Source of the DNA: Agarivorans albus
GTDB lineage: Bacteria > Pseudomonadota > Gammaproteobacteria > Enterobacterales > Celerinatantimonadaceae
NCBI RefSeq assembly: GCF_019670105.1
Contig: NZ_AP023032.1
Coordinates: forward strand, 2,164,972 to 2,228,971
Reading direction: 5' to 3'
Length of the DNA stretch: 64,000 nucleotides
The notes beneath the pieces are model-generated. The model saw nothing but the letters and a program-made list of their open reading frames with translations, was not told the DNA's origin and made no database searches. The position numbers were made by a program, and so were the translations under genes. Positions 16,970 through 27,051 of this stretch are shown here, piece after piece. Every line of letters begins with the position of its first letter. The stretch's first letter is position 1.

Positions 16970-16998
16970 AAGGCCTGCATCGCGCAGGCCTTTTTTGT
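16970..16998 (+). terminator. Rho-independent terminator after the lipase
   Basis: Stem AAGGCCTGC (16970-16978) with GCAGGCCTT (16984-16992) has a 5-nt loop and a TTTTTT-G-TT run after it. It starts 20 bp after the lipase stop. Confidence 0.9.
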
Positions 16999-17059
16999 TA
17001 CTTGGTTCAGTGTGCAAGCTATGGTACTAATAGCAGCTCGAAAATATGAGGGCAGAAGT

Positions 17060-18085
17060 TTGGATTTTTTGATTGAGTTTGGATTGTTTTTTGCGAAGGC
17101 CTTAACGATTGTTATCGCTATTATTGCTGTAGTTGTGGTTGTGATTGCCGCTTCTTCTAAGACTAAACACAAAAGTGGTGAGCTTGAAGTTACTGATTTA
17201 AGTGAGCAACACAACGAGGTTGAGGAAAAACTTAATCATAACCTCATGAGCAAAGAGCAACTTAAACAGCATAAGAAGCAACTAAAGCAACAACAAAAAG
17301 AAGATAAGAAAAAAGGCGAAGAACAAACTAAACCACGATTGTTTGTTATCGACTTTAAAGGCAGCATCGACGCCAAAGAAGTAGCCAGTTTACGTGAAGA
17401 AGTTTCTGCGGTACTTATCGCAGCGAAGCCAGAAGATGAAGTGTTAGTTCGTTTAGAAAGCGGCGGCGGCATGGTTCACGGATATGGTTTAGCGGCTTCT
17501 CAGTTAAAACGGATTAAAGCAAAAGGCATCACACTTACTATCGCCGTTGATAAAGTTGCCGCAAGTGGTGGTTATATGATGGCTTGTATCGCTGATAAGA
17601 TTATTGCAGCGCCGTTTTCCATCGTTGGTTCAATTGGCGTAATTGCGCAGTTGCCAAACTTTAATAAAGTATTAAAGAAAAACGATATCGATTTTGAACA
17701 GGTCACAGCCGGTGAGTTCAAACGCACCCTGACTATGTTTGGCGAAAACACCGATGAAGCACGCAAGAAATTTCAATCTGAACTAGAAGAAACTCACGTT
17801 CTATTTAAAGAGTTTGTTCAAGAGTTTCGTCCGCAGTTGGATATTGCAAAAGTAGCCACTGGTGAGCATTGGTACGGCACTCAAGCATTTGCTTTGGAAT
17901 TGGTTGATGAAGTATCTACCAGTGACGATTACTTGATGCAGCAGTTTGAGGAAAAACAAGTTATCCAGTTCAAGTACCACACTAAGAAGAAATTAGCAGA
18001 AAAGCTCAGCCAAGCGGCAAGCATTGGAGTAGAGCGTGGCGTAATGAAAATTATCCAGTCTCAATCTTGGGATTGGACCAAGTAA
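17060..18085 (+). CDS. sohB: SohB, inner-membrane serine protease of the S49 family
   Basis: About 342 residues: one N-terminal membrane helix (residues 10-32), a highly charged Lys/Gln-rich coiled-coil linker (60-100), then an S49 peptidase domain facing the periplasm. Motifs are VIDFKGSIDAKEVASLREEV, RLESGGGMVHGYG and the nucleophile region DKVAASGGYMMAC. It matches E. coli SohB along its length. The TTG at 17060 gives the same N-terminus as SohB (MDFLIEFGLFFAKALT) and has GAGGG seven bases upstream. A longer frame to 17012 adds residues with no counterpart in that family. Confidence 0.92.
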   Translation: MDFLIEFGLFFAKALTIVIAIIAVVVVVIAASSKTKHKSGELEVTDLSEQHNEVEEKLNHNLMSKEQLKQHKKQLKQQQKEDKKKGEEQTKPRLFVIDFKGSIDAKEVASLREEVSAVLIAAKPEDEVLVRLESGGGMVHGYGLAASQLKRIKAKGITLTIAVDKVAASGGYMMACIADKIIAAPFSIVGSIGVIAQLPNFNKVLKKNDIDFEQVTAGEFKRTLTMFGENTDEARKKFQSELEETHVLFKEFVQEFRPQLDIAKVATGEHWYGTQAFALELVDEVSTSDDYLMQQFEEKQVIQFKYHTKKKLAEKLSQAASIGVERGVMKIIQSQSWDWTK

Positions 18086-18108
18086 TATCAAGCTAACAAA
18101 TAGCAATC

Positions 18109-18138
18109 AAAAAGCCTGACCTTAGTCAGGCTTTTTTA
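18109..18138. terminator. Bidirectional terminator between sohB and astB
   Basis: AAAGCCTGAC (18111-18120) pairs with GTCAGGCTTT (18125-18134) over a 4-nt loop, with A-rich sequence before and T-rich sequence after. It serves both convergent genes. Confidence 0.88.
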
Positions 18139-18147
18139 TCTGCTCAG

Positions 18148-19488
18148 TTAAGCTTGTTGGAAAGGGTATACAGAACCTAAGTGTAAGATTTGGGTTAGCT
18201 CATCCAATGCGGTATTCACTTCGGTGATTAACTGAGGGTCACGTAAATCATCAAAAACCAAGCTATCTCTGTAGTGCTTATCAACCCACTGGTTTAGCGT
18301 GCTAAACAGTTGTTCATTCATGATAGTGTGTTGGTTTACTGCAGCCAATTCCATGTCGTTTAACGCCACACGTAAGCGCAAGCAAGCTGGGCCACCACCG
18401 TTGCTCATACTCTGCTTAACATCAAAGTAATGGACTTGCTTAATCGGAGTATTTCGGCTTACTAAGTCTTCTAAATAAGCACTCACTTGAGACGATTCTT
18501 GACAGTTTGTTGGCGCAATAATTGCCATTTCACCTGGTGCAGTGGTAACGATCTGGGTATTGAATAAATAGGTTTTAACTGCTTCTGAAACACTCACTTC
18601 ATTGTCGCTAACTTCTATGAAATGTAGCTTATTATCGCCGAAACGCTGCTGAATATGCTGAAGTTGTTGCTGAGTGTTTAAAAAAGCTTGTTGATGATAA
18701 AACAGCACATTTTGGTTGCCCACCGCTATCACATCGTTATGGAAAACACCTTGGTCAATTACTCCAGGGTTTTGCTGAATGAAAATCGCAGTATCTTGGT
18801 CTAAACCATGTAAGCGAGCTACTGCTTGGCTTGCTTCTAGGGTTTGCCTTGCGGGAAATTTTTTAGGAGCAATTACGCTGGCATCTGCAGCTGAGCGGCC
18901 ATAAACAAATAGTTCTAAGCCAGCTTCGCCGTAATTTGAACACAATCGGGTATGGTTAGCCGCACCTTCGTCGCCATAGTAGTCGTTTTCTGGCAAATGT
19001 TGATGGTGTTCAAAGTATTTACTATCGGAAAATACCGCCTTCAAAATATTACCGGTAACTTGTGGCTCAATAGAGCGATGCAGCTTATTAGTTAGGTTTG
19101 CTGGGGTGAAATGTACTTTGCCATTTTCGGTGTCTGCGCTTGGCGATACGGTGGCTGCATTAGCAGTCCACATGCTTGATGCCGAATAACTAGCGAGTAG
19201 GGCATCTGGCGCATTTTTTGCCGCTTGTTGTAAAACTTGACTATCGTTACCGGTAAAACCGATACGACGAAGAAGATTGAGATCGGGACGTTGTTGCGGA
19301 GCCAACACGCCTTGAGTAAGCCCTAGGTCGTGCAAGGCTTTCATTTTTAATAAGCCTTGTTTGGCGGCTTCTTTAGGGTTTGAGGCATTTTGGGCATTGG
19401 ATAAAGAGGCAACGTTGCCAAATGAAAGACCCGCATAATTGTGGGTTGGGCCAACTAAGCCGTCGAAGTTGACTTCAAAATGTTTCAT
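18148..19488 (-). CDS. astB: N-succinylarginine dihydrolase
   Basis: Second enzyme of the arginine succinyltransferase pathway: N2-succinylarginine to N2-succinylornithine, releasing two ammonia and CO2. 446 residues, usual for AstB. The family opening [21 protein letters not shown] is clear, with [29 protein letters not shown] (His) and [12 protein letters not shown] (catalytic Cys region). AAGGAAG precedes the ATG. The other ast genes are not in the window. I looked for an ArgR box upstream and found none convincing. Confidence 0.95.
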   Translation of the reverse strand: MKHFEVNFDGLVGPTHNYAGLSFGNVASLSNAQNASNPKEAAKQGLLKMKALHDLGLTQGVLAPQQRPDLNLLRRIGFTGNDSQVLQQAAKNAPDALLASYSASSMWTANAATVSPSADTENGKVHFTPANLTNKLHRSIEPQVTGNILKAVFSDSKYFEHHQHLPENDYYGDEGAANHTRLCSNYGEAGLELFVYGRSAADASVIAPKKFPARQTLEASQAVARLHGLDQDTAIFIQQNPGVIDQGVFHNDVIAVGNQNVLFYHQQAFLNTQQQLQHIQQRFGDNKLHFIEVSDNEVSVSEAVKTYLFNTQIVTTAPGEMAIIAPTNCQESSQVSAYLEDLVSRNTPIKQVHYFDVKQSMSNGGGPACLRLRVALNDMELAAVNQHTIMNEQLFSTLNQWVDKHYRDSLVFDDLRDPQLITEVNTALDELTQILHLGSVYPFQQA

Positions 19489-19790
19489 AGTCTTCCTTTT
19501 ACTACGCTCACTTAAAAAATGAGTTATCTTTTATTGAAAAATTTGACACCAATGGTTATTTATATTGGCAGAAAAAGAAAATCAAGCGTATAACACTACG
19601 CTTTACTGGGATTTTCAGATGTTATCAGTTTGTATCTTGGTGGTCGAGTGCTTAATTATTCGCCCAATAAACCAAAGATGCAAAAAAGTTATTGACCTAT
19701 GCTAAGTCTCGAGCAATATAAAAAAGAACGAATATCTATTACTTTCCGTCAATAGGCCAAGTTGGTGGACACAATGGTAAAAAGAAAAAT
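19489..19790. other. Divergent intergenic region astB / topA
   Basis: 302 bp with no gene. It is AT-rich. TTGACA occurs at 19543-19548, but a TATATT 12 bp beyond is too close to form a standard promoter with it. A loose inverted repeat CCAAT (19549-19553) ... ATTGG (19564-19568) lies there too. I could not place the topA promoter with confidence. Confidence 0.6.
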
Positions 19791-22433
19791 ATGAGCAAAT
19801 CTCTGGTAATTGTAGAGTCACCAGCTAAAGCAAAAACGATTAACAAGTACTTGGGTCGCCAATATGTGGTGAAATCAAGTGTCGGTCATATTCGTGATCT
19901 GCCTAGCAGTGGAAGTGCAACCAATAAAAAGAAAGCTGCGCCTGTTTCAACCAAAGGATTAAGCGCAGAAGAAAAAGCCAAAATAAAAAAGGCTAAAGAC
20001 AAAAAAGCGCTAGTAGCTCGAATGGGTGTGGATCCCGAGAAAGATTGGAAAGCCAATTACCAAATTCTGCCTGGCAAAGAGAAAGTAGTAAACGAGCTTA
20101 AAACGCTTGCCGAAAATGCTGACACTATCTATCTCGCAACCGATTTGGACCGCGAAGGAGAGGCCATTGCTTGGCACTTAAAAGAAATTATTGGCGGCGA
20201 TGACAGTCGTTTTAAGCGAGTAGTATTTAACGAGATTACTAAGTCAGCAATTAAAGACGCGTTCTCGCAGCCAAGCGAATTAAACATGGCGCGAGTGAAT
20301 GCCCAGCAAGCCCGTCGATTCTTAGACCGAGTTGTGGGTTACATGGTATCGCCACTGCTTTGGAAAAAAATTGCTCGTGGATTGTCTGCTGGACGAGTTC
20401 AATCGGTAGCGGTTCGTCTGGTCGTAGAAAAAGAGCGTGAAATTAAAGCCTTTGTACCAGAAGAGTACTGGGATATTCATGCTGATCTAGCCACACAATT
20501 AGGCGAAGGCTTTCGCTTAGAAGTTGCTAAAGAAAACGGTCAGGCCTTTAAACCGGTTAATAAACAACAATCAGAAGCGGCAGTTGCGACTTTAAAAAGC
20601 GCCGATTATCAAGTTGTCAAACGTGAAGATAAACCGACACGCTCAAAGCCAAAAGCACCTTATATTACCTCTACGTTGCAGCAAGCAGCTAGCACCCGTT
20701 TAAGTTTTGGCGTTAAACGCACCATGATGTTAGCTCAAAGGCTCTATGAAGCAGGCTACATCACCTATATGCGTACTGACTCAACAAACTTGAGTAACGA
20801 CGCTGTAGAGGCTGCTAGAGGCTATATTGGCGATAATTTTGGTGATAAGTATCTACCAGACAACCCTTTACGTTATTCAAGTAAGGAAGGTGCTCAAGAA
20901 GCGCACGAAGCAATTCGACCTTCAGACGTGAATGTAACCAGTACTCAATTGGCTGGTGTAGATGCTGATGCTGCTAGGTTATACGATTTAATTTGGCGTC
21001 AATTTGTAGCCTGTCAAATGACTGATGCTCAATACGATGCTACCACCGTTACAGTGAGTGCAGCTCAATTCGAATTACGTGCTAAAGGTAAGATTTTGCG
21101 CTTCGATGGTTGGACAAAGGTTCAGCCAGTAGGCAAGGCCAGTAAAGCCGATGATGGTGTGTTACCAGCGGTGAGCCAAGGTGACAAACTCAACTTGGTT
21201 GAGCTTGATCCTAAGCAACACTTTACCAAGCCACCAGCGCGTTTCAACGAAGCATCATTAGTTAGAGAGCTAGAGAAGCGCGGTATTGGTCGCCCGTCTA
21301 CCTATGCGTCAATTATTTCAACCATTCAAGATCGTGGATATGTACGCACCGAAGGTCGTCGTTTTTACGCTGAAAAAATGGGTGAGATTGTTGCTGAACG
21401 CTTAACTGAAAGCTTCCAAGATTTAATGAATTACGACTTCACCGCAGAGATGGAAGAACGTCTTGATGAAGTTGCTGATGGCAGTATTGAGTGGAAACAA
21501 ACACTTAACGAGTTCTATAAAAACTTTAAGAAGCAACTAACCGTTGCCGACGATGACGAAAAGGGGATGCGTAGCAATACTCCTGTTCTGACTAACATCG
21601 AGTGTCCTGATTGTGGTCGTCCTATGGGCATCCGCACCGCCAGCACCGGTGTATTCTTAGGTTGTTCTGGTTATGCATTGCCACCAAAAGAGCGTTGTAA
21701 GTGCACTATCAACCTTATTCCTGGTGAGGAAGCGGTTGCCGCTGATGCAGAAGAGCAAGAAACAGAGGCTCTGCGAGCTAAAGAGCGTTGCCCAGTTTGT
21801 GGTACTGCCATGGACAGTTACCTTATTGATGAGACCCGTAAGCTACACGTGTGTGGTAACAACCCAGATTGTGAAGGTTATGTGGTTGAGCAAGGTAGCT
21901 TTAAGATTAAAGGCTACGACGGGCCTATCGTTGAGTGTGAAAAATGTGGCAGCGACATGCAGTTACGCACTGGACGATTTGGCAAGTACATGGCTTGTAC
22001 AGGTGAAGATTGTAGCAATACCCGTAAGATTTTGAAAAACGGTGAAGTGGCTCCACCACGTGAAGATCCCGTTCATTTGCCTGAACTACCCTGTGTAAAT
22101 AGTGATGCCTACTTTGTATTACGCGATGGCGCATCCGGTATCTTTATGGCCGCAAGTAACTTCCCACGCTCACGAGAGACACGTGCGCCATTAGTGGAAG
22201 AATTGAAGCGCTTTAGAGATAGATTGCCAGAGAAGTTTTACTATTTAGCTGATGGACCAACAGAAGATCCAGATGGGGTTAAATCTTTGGTTCGATACAG
22301 CCGTAAGACTAAAGAGCAATACTTAAGCACTGAAGTCGACGGTAAACCTACTGGTTGGAGAGCGTACTTTAGCGATGGTAAATGGACCATTGAAGATAAG
22401 CGCAAAAAGCCTAAAGCCAAGAAAAAGGCGTAA
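19791..22433 (+). CDS. topA: DNA topoisomerase I
   Basis: Type IA topoisomerase that relaxes negative supercoils. 880 residues. The TOPRIM domain opens with [18 protein letters not shown] and has [14 protein letters not shown]. The catalytic core carries [12 protein letters not shown] with nucleophile Tyr326. Three C-terminal four-cysteine zinc ribbons follow (about residues 603-645, 665-695 and 710-742), then a C-terminal DNA-binding tail rich in lysine. Domain order and length match E. coli TopA. Relative to E. coli there is a Lys-rich insertion at about residues 40-70, as in many marine gammaproteobacteria. It is a single-gene unit ended by a strong terminator. Confidence 0.97.
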   Translation: MSKSLVIVESPAKAKTINKYLGRQYVVKSSVGHIRDLPSSGSATNKKKAAPVSTKGLSAEEKAKIKKAKDKKALVARMGVDPEKDWKANYQILPGKEKVVNELKTLAENADTIYLATDLDREGEAIAWHLKEIIGGDDSRFKRVVFNEITKSAIKDAFSQPSELNMARVNAQQARRFLDRVVGYMVSPLLWKKIARGLSAGRVQSVAVRLVVEKEREIKAFVPEEYWDIHADLATQLGEGFRLEVAKENGQAFKPVNKQQSEAAVATLKSADYQVVKREDKPTRSKPKAPYITSTLQQAASTRLSFGVKRTMMLAQRLYEAGYITYMRTDSTNLSNDAVEAARGYIGDNFGDKYLPDNPLRYSSKEGAQEAHEAIRPSDVNVTSTQLAGVDADAARLYDLIWRQFVACQMTDAQYDATTVTVSAAQFELRAKGKILRFDGWTKVQPVGKASKADDGVLPAVSQGDKLNLVELDPKQHFTKPPARFNEASLVRELEKRGIGRPSTYASIISTIQDRGYVRTEGRRFYAEKMGEIVAERLTESFQDLMNYDFTAEMEERLDEVADGSIEWKQTLNEFYKNFKKQLTVADDDEKGMRSNTPVLTNIECPDCGRPMGIRTASTGVFLGCSGYALPPKERCKCTINLIPGEEAVAADAEEQETEALRAKERCPVCGTAMDSYLIDETRKLHVCGNNPDCEGYVVEQGSFKIKGYDGPIVECEKCGSDMQLRTGRFGKYMACTGEDCSNTRKILKNGEVAPPREDPVHLPELPCVNSDAYFVLRDGASGIFMAASNFPRSRETRAPLVEELKRFRDRLPEKFYYLADGPTEDPDGVKSLVRYSRKTKEQYLSTEVDGKPTGWRAYFSDGKWTIEDKRKKPKAKKKA

Positions 22434-22446
22434 GTAGATAGAACCA

Positions 22447-22475
22447 AAAAAAGGAAGCGAAAGCTTCCTTTTTTA
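22447..22475. terminator. Strong terminator after topA
   Basis: A 12-bp perfect stem (22447-22458 with 22463-22474, core GGAAGC/GCTTCC) around a GAAA tetraloop ends in six T. The opposite side is A-rich, so it can also stop the convergent MTHFR-family gene. Confidence 0.93.
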
Positions 22476-22493
22476 TTGGCTATTTTTCGATGA

Positions 22494-23453
22494 TTAGCTG
22501 TTTAATTGCAACTGAGCCAGCTTTTTGTCCATGGTGGCTTTTAGTAGCTTATACAGCAAAATAGCGGCATCAATTTCTTCTTTACGGTTGGTAAGGCTTT
22601 CTATGTTTAGCCCTAAGGGGATCCCAAGCGGTAAAACGGCTTCTAGTATCTGCACTAAGTTGTTGTAACAAATTAGGATTGATTCTTTTAGCGGTTTGTC
22701 AGCATTGAGAATACGCAGACTGGTTGCTTCAGGTACCGATATTCCCAACCATTCAATAAACTCTAGGGTTTTAGCACTACCACAGGGTGAAAAGGTAAGA
22801 ATGATCCGCTGCGGTTTTTGCTGGCTCGCGGCACACTCATGGGCATAACGGGTTAGCATATCGATAGTAGCTTGAGCGTTATATACCGCCTGAGTCACAA
22901 AGTACTGGCAGCCTTGGTGTGTTTTATGGATTAACCTAGCATGTTCATCACCTTTCTTGGCGTGCCGCTCAGCGATGGTTACTCCACCTAAATAAAACTC
23001 TGGTGCATGACTTGCGATTGCTTTGTAGGCATCGGCCAAACTTAATTGAATATCATTGGTTGCCGCAGGGCTGCCTACTAACACCAAGTCGCGAATTTCA
23101 AACTGGTGCCATGCTTCTTTTAACCAATTTACAAAATCTTGTTCGTTTCGTTGAGAGACACTTTTGTAAGTAATTACCGAGCGTTCACTTTTATGCATTA
23201 GCAGTTGCGCGTACATACGCGGATCATGTGTTTGCATGAAAGGAAATGGGCGAGGCTTGTCGATGCGGCTGCTTTCATCTTGAATGTCGTAAACAATTAG
23301 GCCGTCATACTCAATTTCATCTAAACGAGACAGCAATTTATCTGCAATGTCGCTGACTTTTTCGATATCGGTATTTTGTTTAGGGGGAGTGGTACCTATG
23401 AAGTAAACCCCATGGAAAGGGTCACTAGAAATCTGCTCAAGTGTTTTACGCAT
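22494..23453 (-). CDS. Methylenetetrahydrofolate reductase superfamily protein (divergent)
   Basis: 319 residues with the TIM-barrel pattern of MTHFR-like proteins: FIGTTPPKQNTD near the start (the place of the MetF 'EFFPP' motif), a RDLVLVGSPAAT strand, YLGGVTIAERH and CQYFVTQAVYN, which resembles the MetF 'QFFFD' region, then ILTFSPCG. The usual folate- and FAD-contact residues are only partly recognisable, so it is probably not the main MetF of methionine synthesis. It may use another cofactor or substrate. It stands alone with no visible strong ribosome site before the ATG. Confidence 0.7.
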   Translation of the reverse strand: MRKTLEQISSDPFHGVYFIGTTPPKQNTDIEKVSDIADKLLSRLDEIEYDGLIVYDIQDESSRIDKPRPFPFMQTHDPRMYAQLLMHKSERSVITYKSVSQRNEQDFVNWLKEAWHQFEIRDLVLVGSPAATNDIQLSLADAYKAIASHAPEFYLGGVTIAERHAKKGDEHARLIHKTHQGCQYFVTQAVYNAQATIDMLTRYAHECAASQQKPQRIILTFSPCGSAKTLEFIEWLGISVPEATSLRILNADKPLKESILICYNNLVQILEAVLPLGIPLGLNIESLTNRKEEIDAAILLYKLLKATMDKKLAQLQLNS

Positions 23454-23568
23454 GTTGTGTTTGCTTTATTTATTTAGTTAGCGATATTTTCGCATAGCTT
23501 TGAGCTGCAGGTCTAACTTTCTGAGTTAGGCTGCTAATTCAAAGCGATTACGATGAGGTGGGGAAGTA

Positions 23569-24333
23569 TTACCACTTTTTCTTGGGTTGAAACAATACAT
23601 CTAACTCGTCAGTTTCTTTTTCTGCTAAGTTTTCTGCTTCTTGTTTGCTGTCGGATTTAAGCTTGTCGCTCATTTCTTGGTTCATCCGGCGCATGTCTTG
23701 TAGTTTTTGTTCTAGGTAGGCATCGCGGTCAGAAATATTGCTCAAGGCTGATATTCCTTTATTAAGCAATTGGCGAGCCGTGCCCCATTGGCGCAGCGCT
23801 TGGGCTTCTACAGCGCGCTTAAGGGCGTTTTCGATGTTCACTTTTAGCTGCATTAACTCTAAGCGTCGGTCTTCTAGTACAAACACTTGAGTGTTTAAAC
23901 GACCTTTTGCATGTTCTGAGCGTACTACCGCACGAATTTTTTTAATGATTTGCAGCATTTGCAGAGCATCTTTATCAGTATCAGGGGCTCTAAAAGCACT
24001 GTCACTGATGTCGCCTGCATTTTTTATTTGGCTTAGTTGACCTTTGGTTGCGCGAATACGGTTATTTAAGCCTTTAACGCTAGGGTCAGTGGTTCTAATT
24101 TGATTGAGGGCTTCTAACATTCGTTTATGCAGCAGCTCTACCAATTCTTTGCTGTAAGGCAAAATAGAGGAATGCAGTAGCAACTCTTCCGTTTCGTTAA
24201 TAATTGCCTTTTGCTTGGCAATTGCTAAACGGCGTTCGGTTTCTTGCTTCTGTTTAAATTGTTGAACCATGTTGTAGGCGATGACTAAAAATAACAACGC
24301 GCCTATGCCAAGCAATACTAAGGTAAATACCAT
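23569..24333 (-). CDS. Unknown single-pass membrane protein with coiled coils
   Basis: 254 residues. One N-terminal membrane helix (residues 3-20), then an almost wholly helical, charged cytoplasmic part with heptad-like stretches at 20-110 and 150-225, and an acidic-to-basic tail ending DVLFQPKKKW. I recognise no catalytic domain. It follows the histidine kinase gene by 33 bases on the same strand, so the two are probably co-transcribed and may act together, for example as a membrane tether or signal partner. That is inference from position only. Confidence 0.75.
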   Translation of the reverse strand: MVFTLVLLGIGALLFLVIAYNMVQQFKQKQETERRLAIAKQKAIINETEELLLHSSILPYSKELVELLHKRMLEALNQIRTTDPSVKGLNNRIRATKGQLSQIKNAGDISDSAFRAPDTDKDALQMLQIIKKIRAVVRSEHAKGRLNTQVFVLEDRRLELMQLKVNIENALKRAVEAQALRQWGTARQLLNKGISALSNISDRDAYLEQKLQDMRRMNQEMSDKLKSDSKQEAENLAEKETDELDVLFQPKKKW

Positions 24334-24366
24334 ACTTAAACCGAAAAAATATCCTAAGTGTTTGTG

Positions 24367-25059
24367 CTACGGGAGATATAAACTAAAACGGCTACCACCT
24401 AAAGAACTGCCATTTTCTAGTTTTATTTTACCTTCCTTGCCCGAATTTATATGTGCTTTAGCGATCAATTTTGCGAAAAATAAACCTAAACCGCTACGAT
24501 TTTTAACAAAATTTATTTGCGAAGCTACTTCTATATTTGCCAAGTCGATAATGTCCTGGGGAAATCCATCACCATCATCATCAATTTGGATGCATAAATA
24601 GTTATCGGCTTGTTTTGCAGATATTTTAATTTGTTTTTTTGAATAGCGAAGCGCATTCACCACAATATCATTAAGTAGGTAGTCCACCAGTACGCCATCA
24701 AAGTACCAACTTAGTGAAGGTTCCACATCTATTTCAACCTTCATTTCTGCTTGTTCGATGAAGGTTTGGTTCTTGTAATAAATGTCGTTGAGCAAGTCTT
24801 CTAGGTACTGCTCTTCAATGGTCATTGGCATTTGTTCTTTTTCGAAACGATAAAGCGCCAATAACTGCATCAAGCTTCCGTTTAAGCGTGACACTTCGTA
24901 ATGCAAGCGCGACAGTTCTTCGCTGTCTTCTCTGCCCATTTGCTTTGAGCGTAAGGCGATGGATTCTGTTGACTGAGTCAGCATACATAGCGAATTTTTC
25001 ATATCGTGAACTGCAGTGGCTAAAACTGATGAAAAATCTAGCTTGTCGTTTACTGGCAT
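24367..25059 (-). CDS. Soluble sensor-less histidine kinase
   Basis: 230 residues with only the kinase core. The phospho-acceptor is His18 in AVHDMKNSL, followed by a dimerisation helix, then the ATPase domain: N box NDIVVNALRYS, G1 box DDDGDGFP, G2 box GLGLFFAK and a closing GGSRFSLYLP. There is no membrane helix, PAS, GAF or receiver domain, and no response regulator gene nearby. AAGGA lies seven bases before the ATG. It likely takes its signal from a partner protein; the downstream membrane coiled-coil protein is the obvious candidate. Confidence 0.85.
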   Translation of the reverse strand: MPVNDKLDFSSVLATAVHDMKNSLCMLTQSTESIALRSKQMGREDSEELSRLHYEVSRLNGSLMQLLALYRFEKEQMPMTIEEQYLEDLLNDIYYKNQTFIEQAEMKVEIDVEPSLSWYFDGVLVDYLLNDIVVNALRYSKKQIKISAKQADNYLCIQIDDDGDGFPQDIIDLANIEVASQINFVKNRSGLGLFFAKLIAKAHINSGKEGKIKLENGSSLGGSRFSLYLP

Positions 25060-25222
25060 GTGTAGTCCTTATAAGCACGTTGTTGCAGTGTAACCGAAGC
25101 CCAGCTTTGTCGCAAAATCAACTACTTCCAAAATACTATTAAGATTACATAGTGAGCTGGTAATAAACCTGTCATGGCATTTTGCTAGATGTAACTTGCC
25201 AATTATAGCAAGCGAGGACGCG

Positions 25223-26239
25223 ATGCAAGGCCAGAGTGAATTCCCAGAGATGGATCAGCTGCTTAACATTCTTCAGCTGTTTCCAAATAAGCTTAAAGTA
25301 GAGTTACTGTGTGAAGTAAACAGCAACACTAATGACTCTTATCCTGTTCATGCAATTAGCCTGGGTAATGCCTCAATTGATAAACCTGGAGTATTGTTTG
25401 TAGGTGGGGTTCACGGTGTTGAACGTATTGGTAGTCAAGTAGTGTTGTCTTTTTTAGCCAGCCTGCTAAACCGGCTTGATTGGGACACACAACTACAGTA
25501 CCTCCTCAATAACTGCTACCTTGGTTTTGTACCTATCGTAAACCCTAGTGGCATGGTTATGCAGCGAAGAGCTAACGCTAATGGCGTAGACTTAATGCGT
25601 AACTCGCCAAGTATCGCTACCGATGGCGCAAGCTTTATGGTTGGAGGGCAGCGAATCAGTCCACATTTACCATGGTTTAGAGGCAAAAATGGCCAAGCAA
25701 TGGAAATGGAAAATCAGGCCTTAGTTAAATTTGCTCAAACCAACTTATTCCCCCGGCCTTTTAGTTTGGTATTAGATTGTCATAGCGGTTTTGGTCACAG
25801 TGACCGGATTTGGTTTCCTTATGCAAACTCGGTATCACAGCCTATTGATGACCTTGGTGTGGTTTATCAGCTTCGAAAAGCTTTTTTTAGTGGCTTTCCG
25901 CACCAAAACTATCTGTTTGAACCACAAACTAAACATTATGTTTGTCATGGTGACCTTTGGGATTATTGCTACGATCAGTCTTTAGCTTACCCGGGTACGT
26001 TTATTCCTCTTACTCTGGAGATGGGTTCGTGGCGTTGGTTAAAGAAAAATCCACTTCAGCTGTTTAACAGTTTAGGTTTGTATCATCCCATGAAGCCACA
26101 CCGAGTACAGCGAGTGCTAAGACGGCACTTAATATTAATGGAGTTTTTAATGGATGCCTGCCATTCATGGCAAAGCTTCCTCAATGATCCACAATTAGAC
26201 TTAGACAAGAAAGCAGCAATAAAGAAGTGGTATTCATGA
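25223..26239 (+). CDS. M14-family zinc carboxypeptidase-like protein
   Basis: About 338 residues with no signal peptide, so cytosolic. Zinc-ligand motifs of the M14 fold are visible: VHGVE (His and Glu) and VLDCHSGFG (third ligand His), plus the substrate-binding arginine segment NANGVDLMRN between them and a candidate catalytic Glu in PLTLEMGSW. ATG at 25223 has GAGG five bases upstream; a TTG 27 bases earlier is less likely. It could trim peptides or peptidoglycan-derived stems. Its stop overlaps the next gene's ATG (ATGA), so at least two genes form an operon. Confidence 0.8.
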   Translation: MQGQSEFPEMDQLLNILQLFPNKLKVELLCEVNSNTNDSYPVHAISLGNASIDKPGVLFVGGVHGVERIGSQVVLSFLASLLNRLDWDTQLQYLLNNCYLGFVPIVNPSGMVMQRRANANGVDLMRNSPSIATDGASFMVGGQRISPHLPWFRGKNGQAMEMENQALVKFAQTNLFPRPFSLVLDCHSGFGHSDRIWFPYANSVSQPIDDLGVVYQLRKAFFSGFPHQNYLFEPQTKHYVCHGDLWDYCYDQSLAYPGTFIPLTLEMGSWRWLKKNPLQLFNSLGLYHPMKPHRVQRVLRRHLILMEFLMDACHSWQSFLNDPQLDLDKKAAIKKWYS

Positions 26240-27003
26240 CTAGTCATCAACGACCAATTGTTTTGGTTAGAGGGTTAATTCGAGAGAAACGCCATTGGGG
26301 ACGATTTCGAGAACTCCTGCAGCAGGCCTTTCCTGAGCGTACAATTGTTAGTTTTAACGTCCCCGGTAATGGCCACTTATATCGCTTAAAAAGTGCAGAC
26401 AGCGTTTGCCAAATGCGGCAAAGTTTGCGAATTCAACTTCGACTACAAAATGTAGACATTGATTGTGTAGATATCGTTGCCATTTCATTAGGGGGAATGT
26501 TGGCCGTAGATTGGGCAAATAAATTTAGTCATGAAGTTAACTCGCTGGTTTTAATTAACTCTTCTAACGCAGCGTTTTCACCGTTTTATAGTCGTTTAAA
26601 TTGGCGTATTTATCCCTCTTTGCTAAGCGCTATTTTCACTCAAACTACAGTTTCTCGGCAACGAAAAATCATGGCTTTAACCACTAACTTCCCACAACAG
26701 CACCAGCAAGTTTTGTGTTCTTGGGTTAGCTGGGCAATGCAGTATCCGGTAAGCCTAGAAAATGCTTATTTGCAACTTAAAGCGGCTGCAGCTTTTAAAG
26801 CACCTAATAAGCCCAAACAAGCAATGCTGATCCTAAATAGCCGTAGAGATAAATTAGTTGATTGCAGTTGCAGTGAACTGCTCGCTAAGCGCTGGCAAGC
26901 AGATCTTAAACAGCATCCTACCGCAGGGCATGACCTTCCCTTAGATGCGCCGCTATGGACAGTGAAGCAGATTCAGCAATGGCTTAATGCATTAAGCTGC
27001 TAA
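26236..27003 (+). CDS. Alpha/beta-fold hydrolase
   Basis: 255 residues. An alpha/beta hydrolase with strand motif IVLVRGLIRE, nucleophile elbow VAISLGGML (Ser; the usual first Gly of GxSxG is Ala), Asp in NSRRDKLVD and His in TAGHDLPLD. That gives a complete Ser-Asp-His triad in the normal order. It has no signal peptide. The start is the ATG overlapping the peptidase stop rather than a GTG nine bases earlier. The substrate is unknown. Confidence 0.82.
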   Translation: MTSHQRPIVLVRGLIREKRHWGRFRELLQQAFPERTIVSFNVPGNGHLYRLKSADSVCQMRQSLRIQLRLQNVDIDCVDIVAISLGGMLAVDWANKFSHEVNSLVLINSSNAAFSPFYSRLNWRIYPSLLSAIFTQTTVSRQRKIMALTTNFPQQHQQVLCSWVSWAMQYPVSLENAYLQLKAAAAFKAPNKPKQAMLILNSRRDKLVDCSCSELLAKRWQADLKQHPTAGHDLPLDAPLWTVKQIQQWLNALSC

Positions 27004-27051
27004 TCTTAAAGTCGATGAACTTTCGCTTGGATAAGTTAAGGAATGGTGGTT

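Noticed and set aside
19543-19566. TTGACA plus TATATT as a sigma-70 promoter for topA
   Set aside because: The hexamers are only 12 bp apart, too close for a functional promoter.
19489-19790. ArgR box for astB
   Set aside because: I read the region for TGAAT...ATTCA-type boxes and found only weak half-matches.
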